A program made the position numbers and the translations under genes. A stretch of DNA of 64,000 nt, taken from positions 1 to 64,000 of the forward strand of contig JBEKYC010000041.1 of assembly GCA_049511415.1 (NCBI GenBank). Reading direction: 5' to 3'. Below are positions 27,889 to 36,696 of the stretch, one piece after another. Numbering within the stretch: the first letter of the stretch is position 1; the number at the start of each line of letters is the position of its first letter. The stretch is from Bog-159 sp049511415 (GTDB taxonomy: Bacteria > Acidobacteriota > Terriglobia > Bryobacterales > Bryobacteraceae). Under the pieces are notes generated by a model. It saw nothing but the letters and a program-made list of their open reading frames with translations. It searched no databases and was not told where the DNA came from.

Positions 27889-29049
27889 CTAATCGGTACT
27901 GCGCAAGGCTTCTACTATCGACGTGCGCGAAGCGCCCCATGCCGGCACAAACGAACTCAGCAGACCGATCGTGGCGGCCACCAGAATGCAAGCGGCGGCC
28001 ACCGACGGATCGAAGGGTTGGATCGGGGGCAGGAAAAACCCGGCCGGACTTTTCCGGATGCCGCTGGTCAGAAATGTAGAAAGCAGAAATCCGATGGCGC
28101 CGCCCGCGATGGAAATACCACAAGCCTCGCCCAGAATGATAAACAAAATGTTGCCGCCCGTGAAGCCCAGCGTCTTCAGAACGCCCACTTCGCGCACGCG
28201 CTCGCGCACGGACATCGCCATGGTGTTGGCTGAAACCAGCAACACGGTGAACATTACCGCCCCACAGATGCTGAACAGGAACATCTTCACATTGCCCAGC
28301 ATGGAAGCGAAGGCCAGCGTGAAGGCCTGCTCGGTCTCCGTGCGGGTTTGGACCGGCGCGTTGTGAAATTCGTTGTCGATGGTCTGGGCCACGCGCGAAA
28401 CCACGCCGGCATTGTCGCACAGAATATTAAATGTGCCCACGTCGCCTTTGCGGGCTTCCGGGAGACCCTCGCGCACGTAGGCCCAGTTGAAGTACAGCAC
28501 TTCGCTTTTGCGGGGGCTGTCGAAGATGCCGCGCACGGTCAGTTCCAGCGTGCCGGGGAAAATGTCGCCGGCAATGGTGATCCGGTCGCCGACCTTGAAG
28601 CCGAACTTATCGGCCAGGTCGCGGCCGATCACGCAGCCGGTGCGGTCGCGCATAAATGCCTTCTTCTCGTCTTCGGGGATGCGTAGTTCGCTATAAATGG
28701 TGAAAAGCTTGTCCGGGTCCACGCCGAAACGCGCGAAAAAATTCTTGGGATCGCGGGCATCCTTATAGACGCCGTTGTACCACTGCGAAGGCATCACTTC
28801 CTTGACGCCTGGCACCTGGCGGATGCGTTCCATGTAAAATTGCGGAATCTCCACGGTCAACGAGATGCGGTTGCGCGTGACCAGCCGCAACGCCTGTTCA
28901 GGCGTGGGATCGCTCATGTACATGGCGTGATAGACCGCAATCAGGACGCCCAACAGACACATGGATACGCCGACGCTGAGAATGGTCAGAGTCGTGCGGC
29001 GGCGGTTGCGCCAACAATTTTTGACGATCAGCGGCAGATACCGGAACAT
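27889..29049 (-). CDS. ABC transporter permease, FtsX/MacB fold (first)
   Basis: A 386-residue permease of the same layout as its downstream neighbour: N-terminal helix (RRTTLTILSVGVSMCLLGVLIAVY), MacB-type periplasmic domain and three C-terminal FtsX helices (FLFSICGAVMFTVLLVSANTMAMSV; ILGEACGISIAGGAIGFLLSTFL; VAAACILVAATIGLLSSFVPAW). It is first in the minus-strand run, with only 32 nt to the divergent tadA. The promoter must lie within or very near that gap. Confidence 0.9.
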   Translation of the reverse strand: MFRYLPLIVKNCWRNRRRTTLTILSVGVSMCLLGVLIAVYHAMYMSDPTPEQALRLVTRNRISLTVEIPQFYMERIRQVPGVKEVMPSQWYNGVYKDARDPKNFFARFGVDPDKLFTIYSELRIPEDEKKAFMRDRTGCVIGRDLADKFGFKVGDRITIAGDIFPGTLELTVRGIFDSPRKSEVLYFNWAYVREGLPEARKGDVGTFNILCDNAGVVSRVAQTIDNEFHNAPVQTRTETEQAFTLAFASMLGNVKMFLFSICGAVMFTVLLVSANTMAMSVRERVREVGVLKTLGFTGGNILFIILGEACGISIAGGAIGFLLSTFLTSGIRKSPAGFFLPPIQPFDPSVAAACILVAATIGLLSSFVPAWGASRTSIVEALRSTD

Positions 29050-29081
29050 AAGGGGTTTTTCCCATTCTATGCTAAAAGGCG

Positions 29082-29531
29082 ATGCATGACATCTTCATGC
29101 GCGAGGCTTTGGAACTGGCGCGCGAGGCGGAAGCGGCGGGCGAGGTGCCCGTGGGCGCCGTGGTGGTGGCGGATGGCACAATCGTGGGTCGCGGCCGGAA
29201 TTCGCCCATCGCGCGGAACGACCCCACCGCGCACGCGGAGATGCTGGCGCTGCGTGCGGCAGCGACGGCCATGGGCAATTACCGCCTGGAGCGCGCTACC
29301 CTCTATGCCACTTTGGAGCCTTGTGTTATGTGCGCTGGAGCACTAGTTGCGGCGCGCGTGGAGCGGCTGGTGTTCGGCACGCGCGATCTGCGGTTCGGCG
29401 GGGTGCGCAGCAAGTTTCGCCTCGCGGATTCGGAGCTGCTGAATCACCGGGTGGAGATCGTGGAGGGGGTGCTGGCAGTCGAATGCGTGGAACTAATGCA
29501 AGCCTTTTTCGCGCGGCGGCGGGTCTGTTAG
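29082..29531 (+). CDS. tadA: tRNA-specific adenosine deaminase
   Basis: A 149-residue zinc deaminase that converts A34 to inosine in tRNA-Arg(ACG). The zinc site is visible as His51-Ala-Glu53 (PTAHAEML) and Pro-Cys81-x2-Cys84 (LEPCVMCAG), and VFGTRDLRFGGVRSKF fits TadA. The size is normal. It is divergent from the ABC operon. The 112 nt downstream to 29643 contain GGGATG...CATCCC, a weak hairpin without a T-run, and no other gene. Confidence 0.93.
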   Translation: MHDIFMREALELAREAEAAGEVPVGAVVVADGTIVGRGRNSPIARNDPTAHAEMLALRAAATAMGNYRLERATLYATLEPCVMCAGALVAARVERLVFGTRDLRFGGVRSKFRLADSELLNHRVEIVEGVLAVECVELMQAFFARRRVC

Positions 29532-29643
29532 ACACGCCAGTGAGTCCCGCGGACCCCGCGAGCCGGGATGTAACGGGCGCATCCCTCAGGCGTCTAAGGC
29601 CTTTGGTACGGAATTGCGAATGCTGTCTTCGTGGATGCGATCT

Positions 29644-32427
29644 ATGCCTACTCAATCATCTCCTCATACTCACGCCGTTCGCCTGCTAAGTGTAGCCGCT
29701 GTTTTGTTATCGGCGGCACATATGTTCGGACAAGCGATTATCACTACCGCGGCCGGCGGTGGTTTTGTCAACAATGCGCCGGCACTGCAGAGCCACCTGG
29801 GCGACCCGCAGAGCGTCGCCGTGGACTCTTCGGGCAATGTGTACATCGCCGATACCGGCCGCATCCTGGAATTGAATCACTCCAACGGAATCGTGACGGC
29901 GGTAGCCGGCGCCGGCCCCGGAACTTTTAACAAGAGCGACGGACCGGCGCTTTCGGTAACTATTGTCCCTATTTATCTGGCGGTCAATAGCTCCGGCATC
30001 CTGTTTCTGGATAGTTCCATGTTGCGCCAACTCAACCTGCAGCAAGGGACCATCACGACTATCGCGGGCAAATCGGGAACCAATGGAGATACGGGCGACG
30101 GCGGGCCCGCAGCCAGCGCGCTGCTGAACGCGCCGCAGCAATTCGGCATGGATTCGGCGGGCAACATATATATCGTGGAGCTTTCCGGATACGTGCGGCG
30201 GATTGACGCGGGGACGAGTGTGATCACCACGGTGGCGGGCAACGGCAGTTCGGGTTTCAACGGTGACGGGGGGCCGGCCAGTGCCGCGGCGCTGGCGCAA
30301 CCGAAGGGTATTGCCATCGATTCATCCGGCAACCTATATATAGCCGATTCCGGGAACCTGCGCATCCGCAAGGTCACGGCCACGACACAAATCATCACCA
30401 CGATCGCGGGCACGGGCCACCAGCCCTCCGGCGGCGACGGCGGCAGCGCCCTCAGCGCAACTTTCAGCGCGCTGGGAGAACTGGCTATCGACAACCAAGG
30501 TAACCTGACCCTGATCGACGGCGACCGTATCCGGCGCATCACGGCGTCTAGCGGCGTCATCAATTCGATTGTTGGAAACGGAGCCGCCGGACTGACTGGC
30601 GATGGCGGACCAGCCACGCTGGCGGAGGTCAACTCACCGGCCGGACTGGCGCTGGATAGCGCCGGCGATACTTATATCGCGGATTCCGGGAATCAACGCA
30701 TACGCATGGTCAACGCGACCACTGGCGTGATTACCAGCATCGCCGGCACCACCGGCAATGGCGACGGCGGCCTGGCGCCCGGAGCGGTCCTGAACAATCC
30801 CATGGGCGTGGCCGTGGACGGCGCCGGAAACCTGTACATTTCCAGCGGCACGGTAGTCCGCAAAGTGACGCAGTCCACGGGGATCATCTCCACGTTCGCG
30901 GGCGGCGGCACAAGCACGCAAGCCGGCATCTCGGCGTTGGATGCGCAGATCAATCCCATCGGTCTGGCGGTGGATTCGTCCGGCGATCTGTTGATCGGCG
31001 AACCGGGCTTGATCCAAAAGGTGGAATCGAGCGGCGCCATCACCACCATCGCGGGCACGGGAGTGGACGGCTTCGCGGGCGACGGCGGTCCCGCCGTGAA
31101 CGCGCAGATCGCTTACGTTACCGCCATGGCTTTCGATCCATCCGGCAACCTGCTGTTTGCCGATTCCGGCAATAAGCGGGTGCGGCGGATCGACAGCAGC
31201 ACCGGTGTGATCACCACGGTCGCAGGCAACGGGCAGGCGCTATTTTCAGGCACGACATCGAATGCCACGCAGTTCGGAATCGGCGATGTGGCGGGGCTGG
31301 CGGTGGATGCCGGCGGCAATATCTATATCGGCGGCCTCAATACTTACTATCTGCTGGAGGTTTCGCCGGCGGGTGTAGTGACCATCGCCGGCGGCGTGGG
31401 CGGATGCGGTTACATCGGCGACGGCGGTTTGGCTACTCTGGCCGCGGTGTGCGAGCCCACCAGCCTGGCGGTGGACTCCACCGGCGATCTCTTCGTGGCC
31501 GACTCGTCCTGCTATTGCGTGCGCCGCATTGCCGCGGGCACCGGCATCATCCAGACGGTGGCCGGCGATGGCGTGGCCGGATACACGGGCGATAACGGCG
31601 CCGCCACCAGTGCGGAGATGCGCTCCGTCGGCGCGATTGCGCTCTCCGGCAGCACTCTCTATATCGCGGACGGAAAGGCCGCGGTGGTTCGCGCCGTGAC
31701 GCCCGATACGCCACCGGCGCTCCCTGGCACGCCCACGTTCTCGCAATTGGTCAGTTCCGCCAGTTTCCAGGGGGGCGGCATCGCGCCGGGCGAACTGGTT
31801 TCTTTCTTCGGGCACTATCTGGGGCCGGCGACGCCCGCGTACTGGAGCGTTTCCGACAACAAAGCCGTGAATCCCAACGCCGGCGTGCAGGTGTTCTTCG
31901 ACGATGTGGCCGCTACGATCATCTATGTGACTGCCGGCCAGATCAATGCCATCGCCCCCTACGAGGTCGCCAATGGCCTGCATACCGTGAAGGTGGTAGC
32001 GCCCGGCGGCACGGTCTCGACGACCAGCGTCAGTTCCATCGGCAGCGCGCCGGCGGTCTTTCCCAGCGCGATCGTGAATCAGGACGGCACGATCAACGGC
32101 CCGTCAAATCCAGCGCCGGCTGGATCGTATGTGGTCATGTACGGCACGGGATTGGGTCAGACCACCCCAGCGGGGGTTGACGGCGCAGTCACTGTCAGTC
32201 CGGTCCCACGGCAGGTCTATGCCATCCAGGTCAGCGTCAGCCAGAATCCGCTGTTCTCCAACGCAACATCCATGCAGTTGCTGTATGGCGGTCCGGCCCC
32301 CGGCCTGGTATCGGGCGTATTTCAGATCAATGCGGTAGTGCCGTCCGGGCTCACTTCGGGTGAGAATTTTGTCACCATCGCCGCTGGTCCGGGGCCTAGC
32401 GCGTCGATCCCGTTGTACGTGCAATAA
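29644..32427 (+). CDS. Secreted NHL-repeat protein with TIGR03437 C-terminus
   Basis: About 927 residues. ATG 29644 is favoured because it gives a signal peptide (TQSSPHTHAVRLLSVAAVLLSAAHMFGQ); the frame stays open to 29614. Residues 30-690 contain many NHL beta-propeller repeats with the recurring elements GxxGDGGPA, ..AVDSSGNVYIADSGNxRIRKV and G.ITTVAGNG. The last 230 residues form the TIGR03437 domain (LVSSASFQGGGIAPGELVSFFGHYLGP; YVTAGQINAIAPYEV). Two or more propellers are expected. Likely exported and ligand-binding; no catalytic motif seen. Confidence 0.85.
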   Translation: MPTQSSPHTHAVRLLSVAAVLLSAAHMFGQAIITTAAGGGFVNNAPALQSHLGDPQSVAVDSSGNVYIADTGRILELNHSNGIVTAVAGAGPGTFNKSDGPALSVTIVPIYLAVNSSGILFLDSSMLRQLNLQQGTITTIAGKSGTNGDTGDGGPAASALLNAPQQFGMDSAGNIYIVELSGYVRRIDAGTSVITTVAGNGSSGFNGDGGPASAAALAQPKGIAIDSSGNLYIADSGNLRIRKVTATTQIITTIAGTGHQPSGGDGGSALSATFSALGELAIDNQGNLTLIDGDRIRRITASSGVINSIVGNGAAGLTGDGGPATLAEVNSPAGLALDSAGDTYIADSGNQRIRMVNATTGVITSIAGTTGNGDGGLAPGAVLNNPMGVAVDGAGNLYISSGTVVRKVTQSTGIISTFAGGGTSTQAGISALDAQINPIGLAVDSSGDLLIGEPGLIQKVESSGAITTIAGTGVDGFAGDGGPAVNAQIAYVTAMAFDPSGNLLFADSGNKRVRRIDSSTGVITTVAGNGQALFSGTTSNATQFGIGDVAGLAVDAGGNIYIGGLNTYYLLEVSPAGVVTIAGGVGGCGYIGDGGLATLAAVCEPTSLAVDSTGDLFVADSSCYCVRRIAAGTGIIQTVAGDGVAGYTGDNGAATSAEMRSVGAIALSGSTLYIADGKAAVVRAVTPDTPPALPGTPTFSQLVSSASFQGGGIAPGELVSFFGHYLGPATPAYWSVSDNKAVNPNAGVQVFFDDVAATIIYVTAGQINAIAPYEVANGLHTVKVVAPGGTVSTTSVSSIGSAPAVFPSAIVNQDGTINGPSNPAPAGSYVVMYGTGLGQTTPAGVDGAVTVSPVPRQVYAIQVSVSQNPLFSNATSMQLLYGGPAPGLVSGVFQINAVVPSGLTSGENFVTIAAGPGPSASIPLYVQ

Positions 32428-32434
32428 AGGCGGT

Positions 32435-34309
32435 CTACTTGCCCGCGTGGATGTACCAGGGCATATTGATCACTACGATCCGGTCGTTGCCGCGGAAGTA
32501 CAGCATGGTTTTGAGCATGGCGGCGCGCTGGTTGTGCAGCATGTGATAGTACCAGCGCCGCTCCACGATTTCCGGAATCACGACCGCGATCTGGCGATCC
32601 GGATTAGTTTCGGCGAGCTGCAGTACGTAATCCACGACAGGAGTAATGATAAAACGATAGGGCGACGGGATGACCACCAGGCGGGGCGGGCACATTCCGA
32701 CTTGCATCGCAGGCTCATCGACGAAGCCGCGCCATTCCTCCCGCAGATAAATCGTGCGTTCGCCGGAATCGATGTGCACCGCGTTGACATCCGGTGAGAT
32801 GGTCAATGCAAAGGTCAGGGCCCTCCTGGCGATTTTGCTCCAGCGGTCCACCGGCACCACAACCAGCGGCGGCTTGAAGCTATGCAAATCGAGCCCCGAC
32901 TGGCTGCCCACATCCATACCGACGCGGTGATATTGGCGCCGCACCGCGATCATGATGGCCAAAAGACTGGGGATCAGCAGCAACGTGATCCAGGCGCCGG
33001 CCAGGAACTTGGCCACCAGCACGACGATGACGGTGATCCCGGTGGCCACCGCGCCCAGCGCATTCACCGCCATGCTGTGCCGCGACGCGCGCCCTCCGAC
33101 CCGCCGCCAATGGAAGACCATGCCGGCTTGGGAAAGCGTGAACGCCATAAAAGCGCCTACCGCGAACAGCGGGATCAAGCGGTCCGTGACGCCGCCGAAA
33201 ATCGTCAACAACAGCGCGGAAAGTCCCGCGAGGAGATATACGCCCTGCGAAAAAACCAAGCGCCGTCCCCGGGAGCCGAATGAGCGCGGCAGGAATCCGT
33301 CATGCGAGATCACTTTGCAGAGGCGCGGAAAATCCGCGAATGCGGTGTTCGCCGAGAGGGCCAGCACCAGCAGGATGCCGGCGATGGTGACGTAGTAGAA
33401 GATGCCTTTGCCGGTCACCGCCAACAGCAGCATGGAGAGCACGCTCTGATATCCGGGTGCGCCGGGGTCGGTCGCGGCGATACCATACGCACGCACCAGA
33501 TAGGCGATACCGGCCAGCATCACCATCAGCAGCGCGATGATGGCCGTCAGGGTGGCGCGGGCGTTGCGGGCGGTCGGTTCGCGGAAAGCCTTCACGCCGT
33601 TGCTGACGGCTTCCACGCCGGTCATGGCCGTGCATCCGCTGGCGAAGGCTTTGAGCAACAGCCAGGCACTGACCGCCGCCACCGCGCGGCCGGGCGCGGG
33701 AGGGGGCATGACCGGCGTGGGATGGCCGCCACTGAGCAACGTCTTTACCAACCCGATACCGATGGCGGTCAGCAGGGTTCCCACAAACAGATACGTGGGA
33801 ATCAGGAATATCACGCCGGTTTCGCGCACACCGCGCAGGTTCACGACCGTAATCGCCGCCAGAATGACGAGGCACAGCAACAGCGTGCGAGGCTCCAGGC
33901 TGGGCACCGCCGAAACCAGCGCGCCCACTCCGGCCGAAATGCCTACCGCGACCGTTAGCACGTAATCGATCATCAGCGCCGCGGCAGCCAGCAAGCCAGG
34001 AAATACGCCCAGATTGGCGCGCGCCACGGTGTACGATCCGCCGCCGCCGGGATAGGTCTCGATGGTCTGGCGGTAGGAAAAGAAGACGATTGCCAGCAGG
34101 ACAATGATGCTGACGCTGATCGGCAGAATGTACGCGACGCCGGCTGCTCCCAGCGGCAGCAGCAGGGTCAGGGCGGCTTCCGGACCATAAGCCGCGGAAC
34201 TGAGCGCGTCCAGGCCGAAGATCGGAATGCCGGCGACCGGCCCGATCCTTTCGGCCCTTTCGTCACTAGTCGGTAAAGGCGACCCGAACAGAGAATTCAG
34301 GATGGACAT
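32435..34309 (-). CDS. APC superfamily permease, KimA-like
   Basis: A 624-residue protein with about twelve membrane helices over residues 25-445 and a 170-residue soluble C-terminal domain. Features close to KimA-type potassium importers are FGLDALSSAAYGPEAAL near the start and RQTIETYPGGGGSYTVARANLG. The C-terminal part (PPLVVVPVDRWSKIARRALTFAL...VVIPEIVERRWYYHML) resembles the cytoplasmic regulatory domain of that family, which can bind c-di-AMP in Firmicutes. An amino-acid substrate cannot be excluded. It is the last gene of a four-gene run and its upstream gap has no room for a ydaO-type riboswitch. Confidence 0.78.
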   Translation of the reverse strand: MSILNSLFGSPLPTSDERAERIGPVAGIPIFGLDALSSAAYGPEAALTLLLPLGAAGVAYILPISVSIIVLLAIVFFSYRQTIETYPGGGGSYTVARANLGVFPGLLAAAALMIDYVLTVAVGISAGVGALVSAVPSLEPRTLLLCLVILAAITVVNLRGVRETGVIFLIPTYLFVGTLLTAIGIGLVKTLLSGGHPTPVMPPPAPGRAVAAVSAWLLLKAFASGCTAMTGVEAVSNGVKAFREPTARNARATLTAIIALLMVMLAGIAYLVRAYGIAATDPGAPGYQSVLSMLLLAVTGKGIFYYVTIAGILLVLALSANTAFADFPRLCKVISHDGFLPRSFGSRGRRLVFSQGVYLLAGLSALLLTIFGGVTDRLIPLFAVGAFMAFTLSQAGMVFHWRRVGGRASRHSMAVNALGAVATGITVIVVLVAKFLAGAWITLLLIPSLLAIMIAVRRQYHRVGMDVGSQSGLDLHSFKPPLVVVPVDRWSKIARRALTFALTISPDVNAVHIDSGERTIYLREEWRGFVDEPAMQVGMCPPRLVVIPSPYRFIITPVVDYVLQLAETNPDRQIAVVIPEIVERRWYYHMLHNQRAAMLKTMLYFRGNDRIVVINMPWYIHAGK

Positions 34310-34323
34310 AAGCGCGTTGTGTG

Positions 34324-34342
34324 TCTATTGAGTCTCTCACAC
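34324..34342. repeat. 19-bp repeat upstream of the KimA-like gene
   Basis: TCTATTGAGTCTCTCACAC (plus-strand reading). It recurs with one mismatch at 36670-36688, in the same orientation and again just upstream of a minus-strand start codon (14 nt from this one). No other gene lies in the 55-nt gap. Confidence 0.55.
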
Positions 34343-34364
34343 GGGAGGAATGGTATTTTTGGCG

Positions 34365-35357
34365 CTAATGCGGCAGCTTGTAGAACTCGTAGTTGATCGT
34401 CCAATGGGCTTCCTGCCCTGGGTCGATCTTGAGATCGATGAAGGCTTCGGGACACACGGTGGAGCGGATTGACCAGAAATACAGTTTCGCTATGGGCTGG
34501 TCCGCTGTTTGCCGCACGCCGATTCCGGCCATGCGGTTCTCGACGCGGATATCATAATCGCGGGCGGAGGTTCCGAAGCCGGTCATGGGCGTTGCCACCG
34601 ACTGCCCTGCCGGGATCTCTTTCAGGTACGTGAATTCCTTGCCGTGCACGGCGGCTGCGCCCGCTAGATCGGATTGGATGGAAACGTCGAACGGAAAGCG
34701 CACGCTGTAACCGGGACCCGCCGGTTGATGATCGAGCATATAGAAATTGTGTTCGTAAACGCTGGTGGCGATGGTCTTGCGTCCGGTGTTGCGCAGGCTG
34801 TGTTCCAGCGCCATTTCCGGCTTGCCGGCTGCTAATCGGACGGTCTTACGGTAGACATAGGCGTAGCCCAGAGTGTCGGAAACTTCGTGCGTGAAAGTTA
34901 TAAAGTCCGCGCCTTTGGTAATGGTCCACTTACCATTGCTCGAAATTTCGTAAGTATCGAACTGGCGGAAGTCGGGCTCCTCCGGTTTGCGCACCGCGCC
35001 CACGCCGATCTTCACGAAGCTCTCGCCAACCTTTGCCTCTGCATACCCCAAGCCCTTGCCGTTGGTGAGGAACTCCTCCACCGGACCCATGATGGCGTCG
35101 TGAATCTTCGGGTCGTAGCGGTCGAACCATTTCCCGAAGTATTCGTGACCCTGGAATTGCAGGCTGGAAATGACGCCGGACCAATCGAACCGCGTGCCGC
35201 GGTAGTAACCGTTGCGGGCGTCCGGCAACAGCAGGTTTGCGCGCAGGATTCCGTTCGAGATTTGCGCTTCCGGATAATCGGCGGCCGCCGCGGCGAATGA
35301 CAGCGCCAGCGAGACGGCTCCCAGACCAAGTATGGTTTGTTTCACTCCTGCCATCAT
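34365..35357 (-). CDS. Secreted protein, mutarotase-like fold (tentative)
   Basis: A 330-residue protein with a signal peptide (VKQTILGLGAVSLALSFAAAAA). The mature part starts YPEAQISNGILRANLLLPDARNGYYRGTRFDWSG and continues with VFRKTV-like strands (YRKTVRLAAGKPEMALEHSLRNTGRK), reminiscent of the galactose-mutarotase-like beta-supersandwich; the active-site residues of aldose epimerases are not obvious. The start at 35357 overlaps the DUF2254 stop as ATGA; the longer frame to 35711 runs antisense-like through DUF2254 and was rejected. Function unknown; fold call is inference. Confidence 0.6.
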   Translation of the reverse strand: MMAGVKQTILGLGAVSLALSFAAAAADYPEAQISNGILRANLLLPDARNGYYRGTRFDWSGVISSLQFQGHEYFGKWFDRYDPKIHDAIMGPVEEFLTNGKGLGYAEAKVGESFVKIGVGAVRKPEEPDFRQFDTYEISSNGKWTITKGADFITFTHEVSDTLGYAYVYRKTVRLAAGKPEMALEHSLRNTGRKTIATSVYEHNFYMLDHQPAGPGYSVRFPFDVSIQSDLAGAAAVHGKEFTYLKEIPAGQSVATPMTGFGTSARDYDIRVENRMAGIGVRQTADQPIAKLYFWSIRSTVCPEAFIDLKIDPGQEAHWTINYEFYKLPH

Positions 35358-36667
35358 CCCATTGCCGCGAGCAAGGCGTCCAGACGTCCGCGCAACGCCG
35401 CCAGATCTTCGCCGCCCAGCCGTTCCGCGCAGCCCGCCACGATGCGGGCGCCGCGCTCGGCGCACAAGCGCCGGTACTCGGGATCGGGCGTGGTGGCGGC
35501 GATGTCGCCCAGCGCGCGCAGCAGGCGCAGACTCACGGCGACATCCGCTCGGGCGTACAGCCGGATCTGCTCGAAAGCCGACTCGAGCAGGCGGCCGAAG
35601 CCCATCCAGGGAATAACTACGCGCACCGTTCCCGGCGGATCGTACAGCACCGGCTCCGGGATCTCCCGCGCGGCGAAGCGGATCATGATGCGGCTCAACT
35701 GGTCGACGCAATTGATGGCCGTGGTCGGGTCGTTTACGGCCGGCGAGATGGCCTTCAGGGCGATGTCCACGATCTGCAGCACGCCGAACTCGACATCCTG
35801 TTGCAGCGTGCGCGTGGGACCTATATCAAATGCGCCCAGCAATTCGCCGCGCGCTTCGGAATCCAGCCGTTCGCCTTTGGATACCATCAGCAGCGGAACG
35901 CCCTCCGGCACGAAATGGCCCACGCGGCGCAGCACGCTGATTTTGACGCGGTGAGTCTTGGCCAGCGCCACCAGGCGTTTGCTGTCGACGAAGCGAATGT
36001 AGCCGGAGACCTGGTTCTCAACCGGTGTTTCCCAAGCCGGAATGACGGGGGATGCCGCCAGGGGACGTTCGTGCCGATGCGGCCACGGCATCAAGTCGTC
36101 GATCATGGCGACCGTCTCGGTGGCGATGCGATCCACGATGTGGTTCACGCTGATGGCGCGCGAGATGTGGTGAATGAAGAACAGCAGCCAACCCACGCAA
36201 GCCACCGCCAGCAGCATCGCGCCCATCACCGTGAAGACCGGCGCCACCGGACGCGGCAGCGAGCGCGCGGCGGGCAGCGCCGCCATGCAGTAGAGGAAAG
36301 TTCCCAGGAAGATGCCCAGCGTCCATTGCGTGACGCGGTCCTTGACGAAGCTGACGATGATGCGCGGCGAGAACTGCATGGAAGCCAGCGTCAGGGTCAT
36401 CAGCAGGATGGCGAAGACGATGGAGACCACGGTCATGATGGAGCCGGCAATACCCGCCAGAACGATCTGGGCGACTTGCGGATCGGCGCGGGAAGGAAAC
36501 AGCAGCCGCGGCGTCCAGGCGCCGATATCGGGAATGCTCTCTTCGAGCCAGGAGAGAACCGCGCCCATGCACCCCAGGCCGAGTGCGATCGCCAGCGGGC
36601 GCACCAGGAATCCGCCACGCAGGTTGTAGGTAGCGCGGCGGACCAGCAATGGCAGGCGTATGGTCAA
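35354..36667 (-). CDS. DUF2254 family membrane protein
   Basis: A 437-residue protein with four N-terminal membrane helices (about 20-40, 65-90, 110-135, 142-165: LAIALGLGCMGAVLSWL, GSIMTVVSIVFAILLMTLTLAS, TLGIFLGTFLYCMAAL, VFTVMGAMLLAVACVGWLLFF) and a large soluble C-terminal half. The segment TLASMQFSPR is typical of DUF2254. The start is TTG at 36667; a hairpin and the second copy of the 19-bp repeat lie immediately before it. Function unknown; the neighbours are permeases. Confidence 0.88.
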   Translation of the reverse strand: MTIRLPLLVRRATYNLRGGFLVRPLAIALGLGCMGAVLSWLEESIPDIGAWTPRLLFPSRADPQVAQIVLAGIAGSIMTVVSIVFAILLMTLTLASMQFSPRIIVSFVKDRVTQWTLGIFLGTFLYCMAALPAARSLPRPVAPVFTVMGAMLLAVACVGWLLFFIHHISRAISVNHIVDRIATETVAMIDDLMPWPHRHERPLAASPVIPAWETPVENQVSGYIRFVDSKRLVALAKTHRVKISVLRRVGHFVPEGVPLLMVSKGERLDSEARGELLGAFDIGPTRTLQQDVEFGVLQIVDIALKAISPAVNDPTTAINCVDQLSRIMIRFAAREIPEPVLYDPPGTVRVVIPWMGFGRLLESAFEQIRLYARADVAVSLRLLRALGDIAATTPDPEYRRLCAERGARIVAGCAERLGGEDLAALRGRLDALLAAMG

Positions 36668-36669
36668 TT

Positions 36670-36696
36670 TCTATTGAGTCTCGCACACCGCGAGAC
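36670..36696 (-). repeat. 19-bp repeat plus hairpin before the DUF2254 gene
   Basis: 36670-36688 repeats the 34324-34342 sequence with one change. It overlaps a perfect 7-bp stem, GTCTCGC (36696-36690 on the minus strand) and GCGAGAC (36684-36678), loop GGTGT. The hairpin begins at the last base of the amino-acid permease stop and ends 10 nt before the DUF2254 TTG codon; it could regulate expression between the two genes. No T-run follows. Confidence 0.5.

Noticed and set aside
35358..35711. N-terminal extension of the mutarotase-like protein
   Set aside because: It overlaps DUF2254 in another frame, is Arg/Gly-rich, and the signal peptide begins at about 35357.
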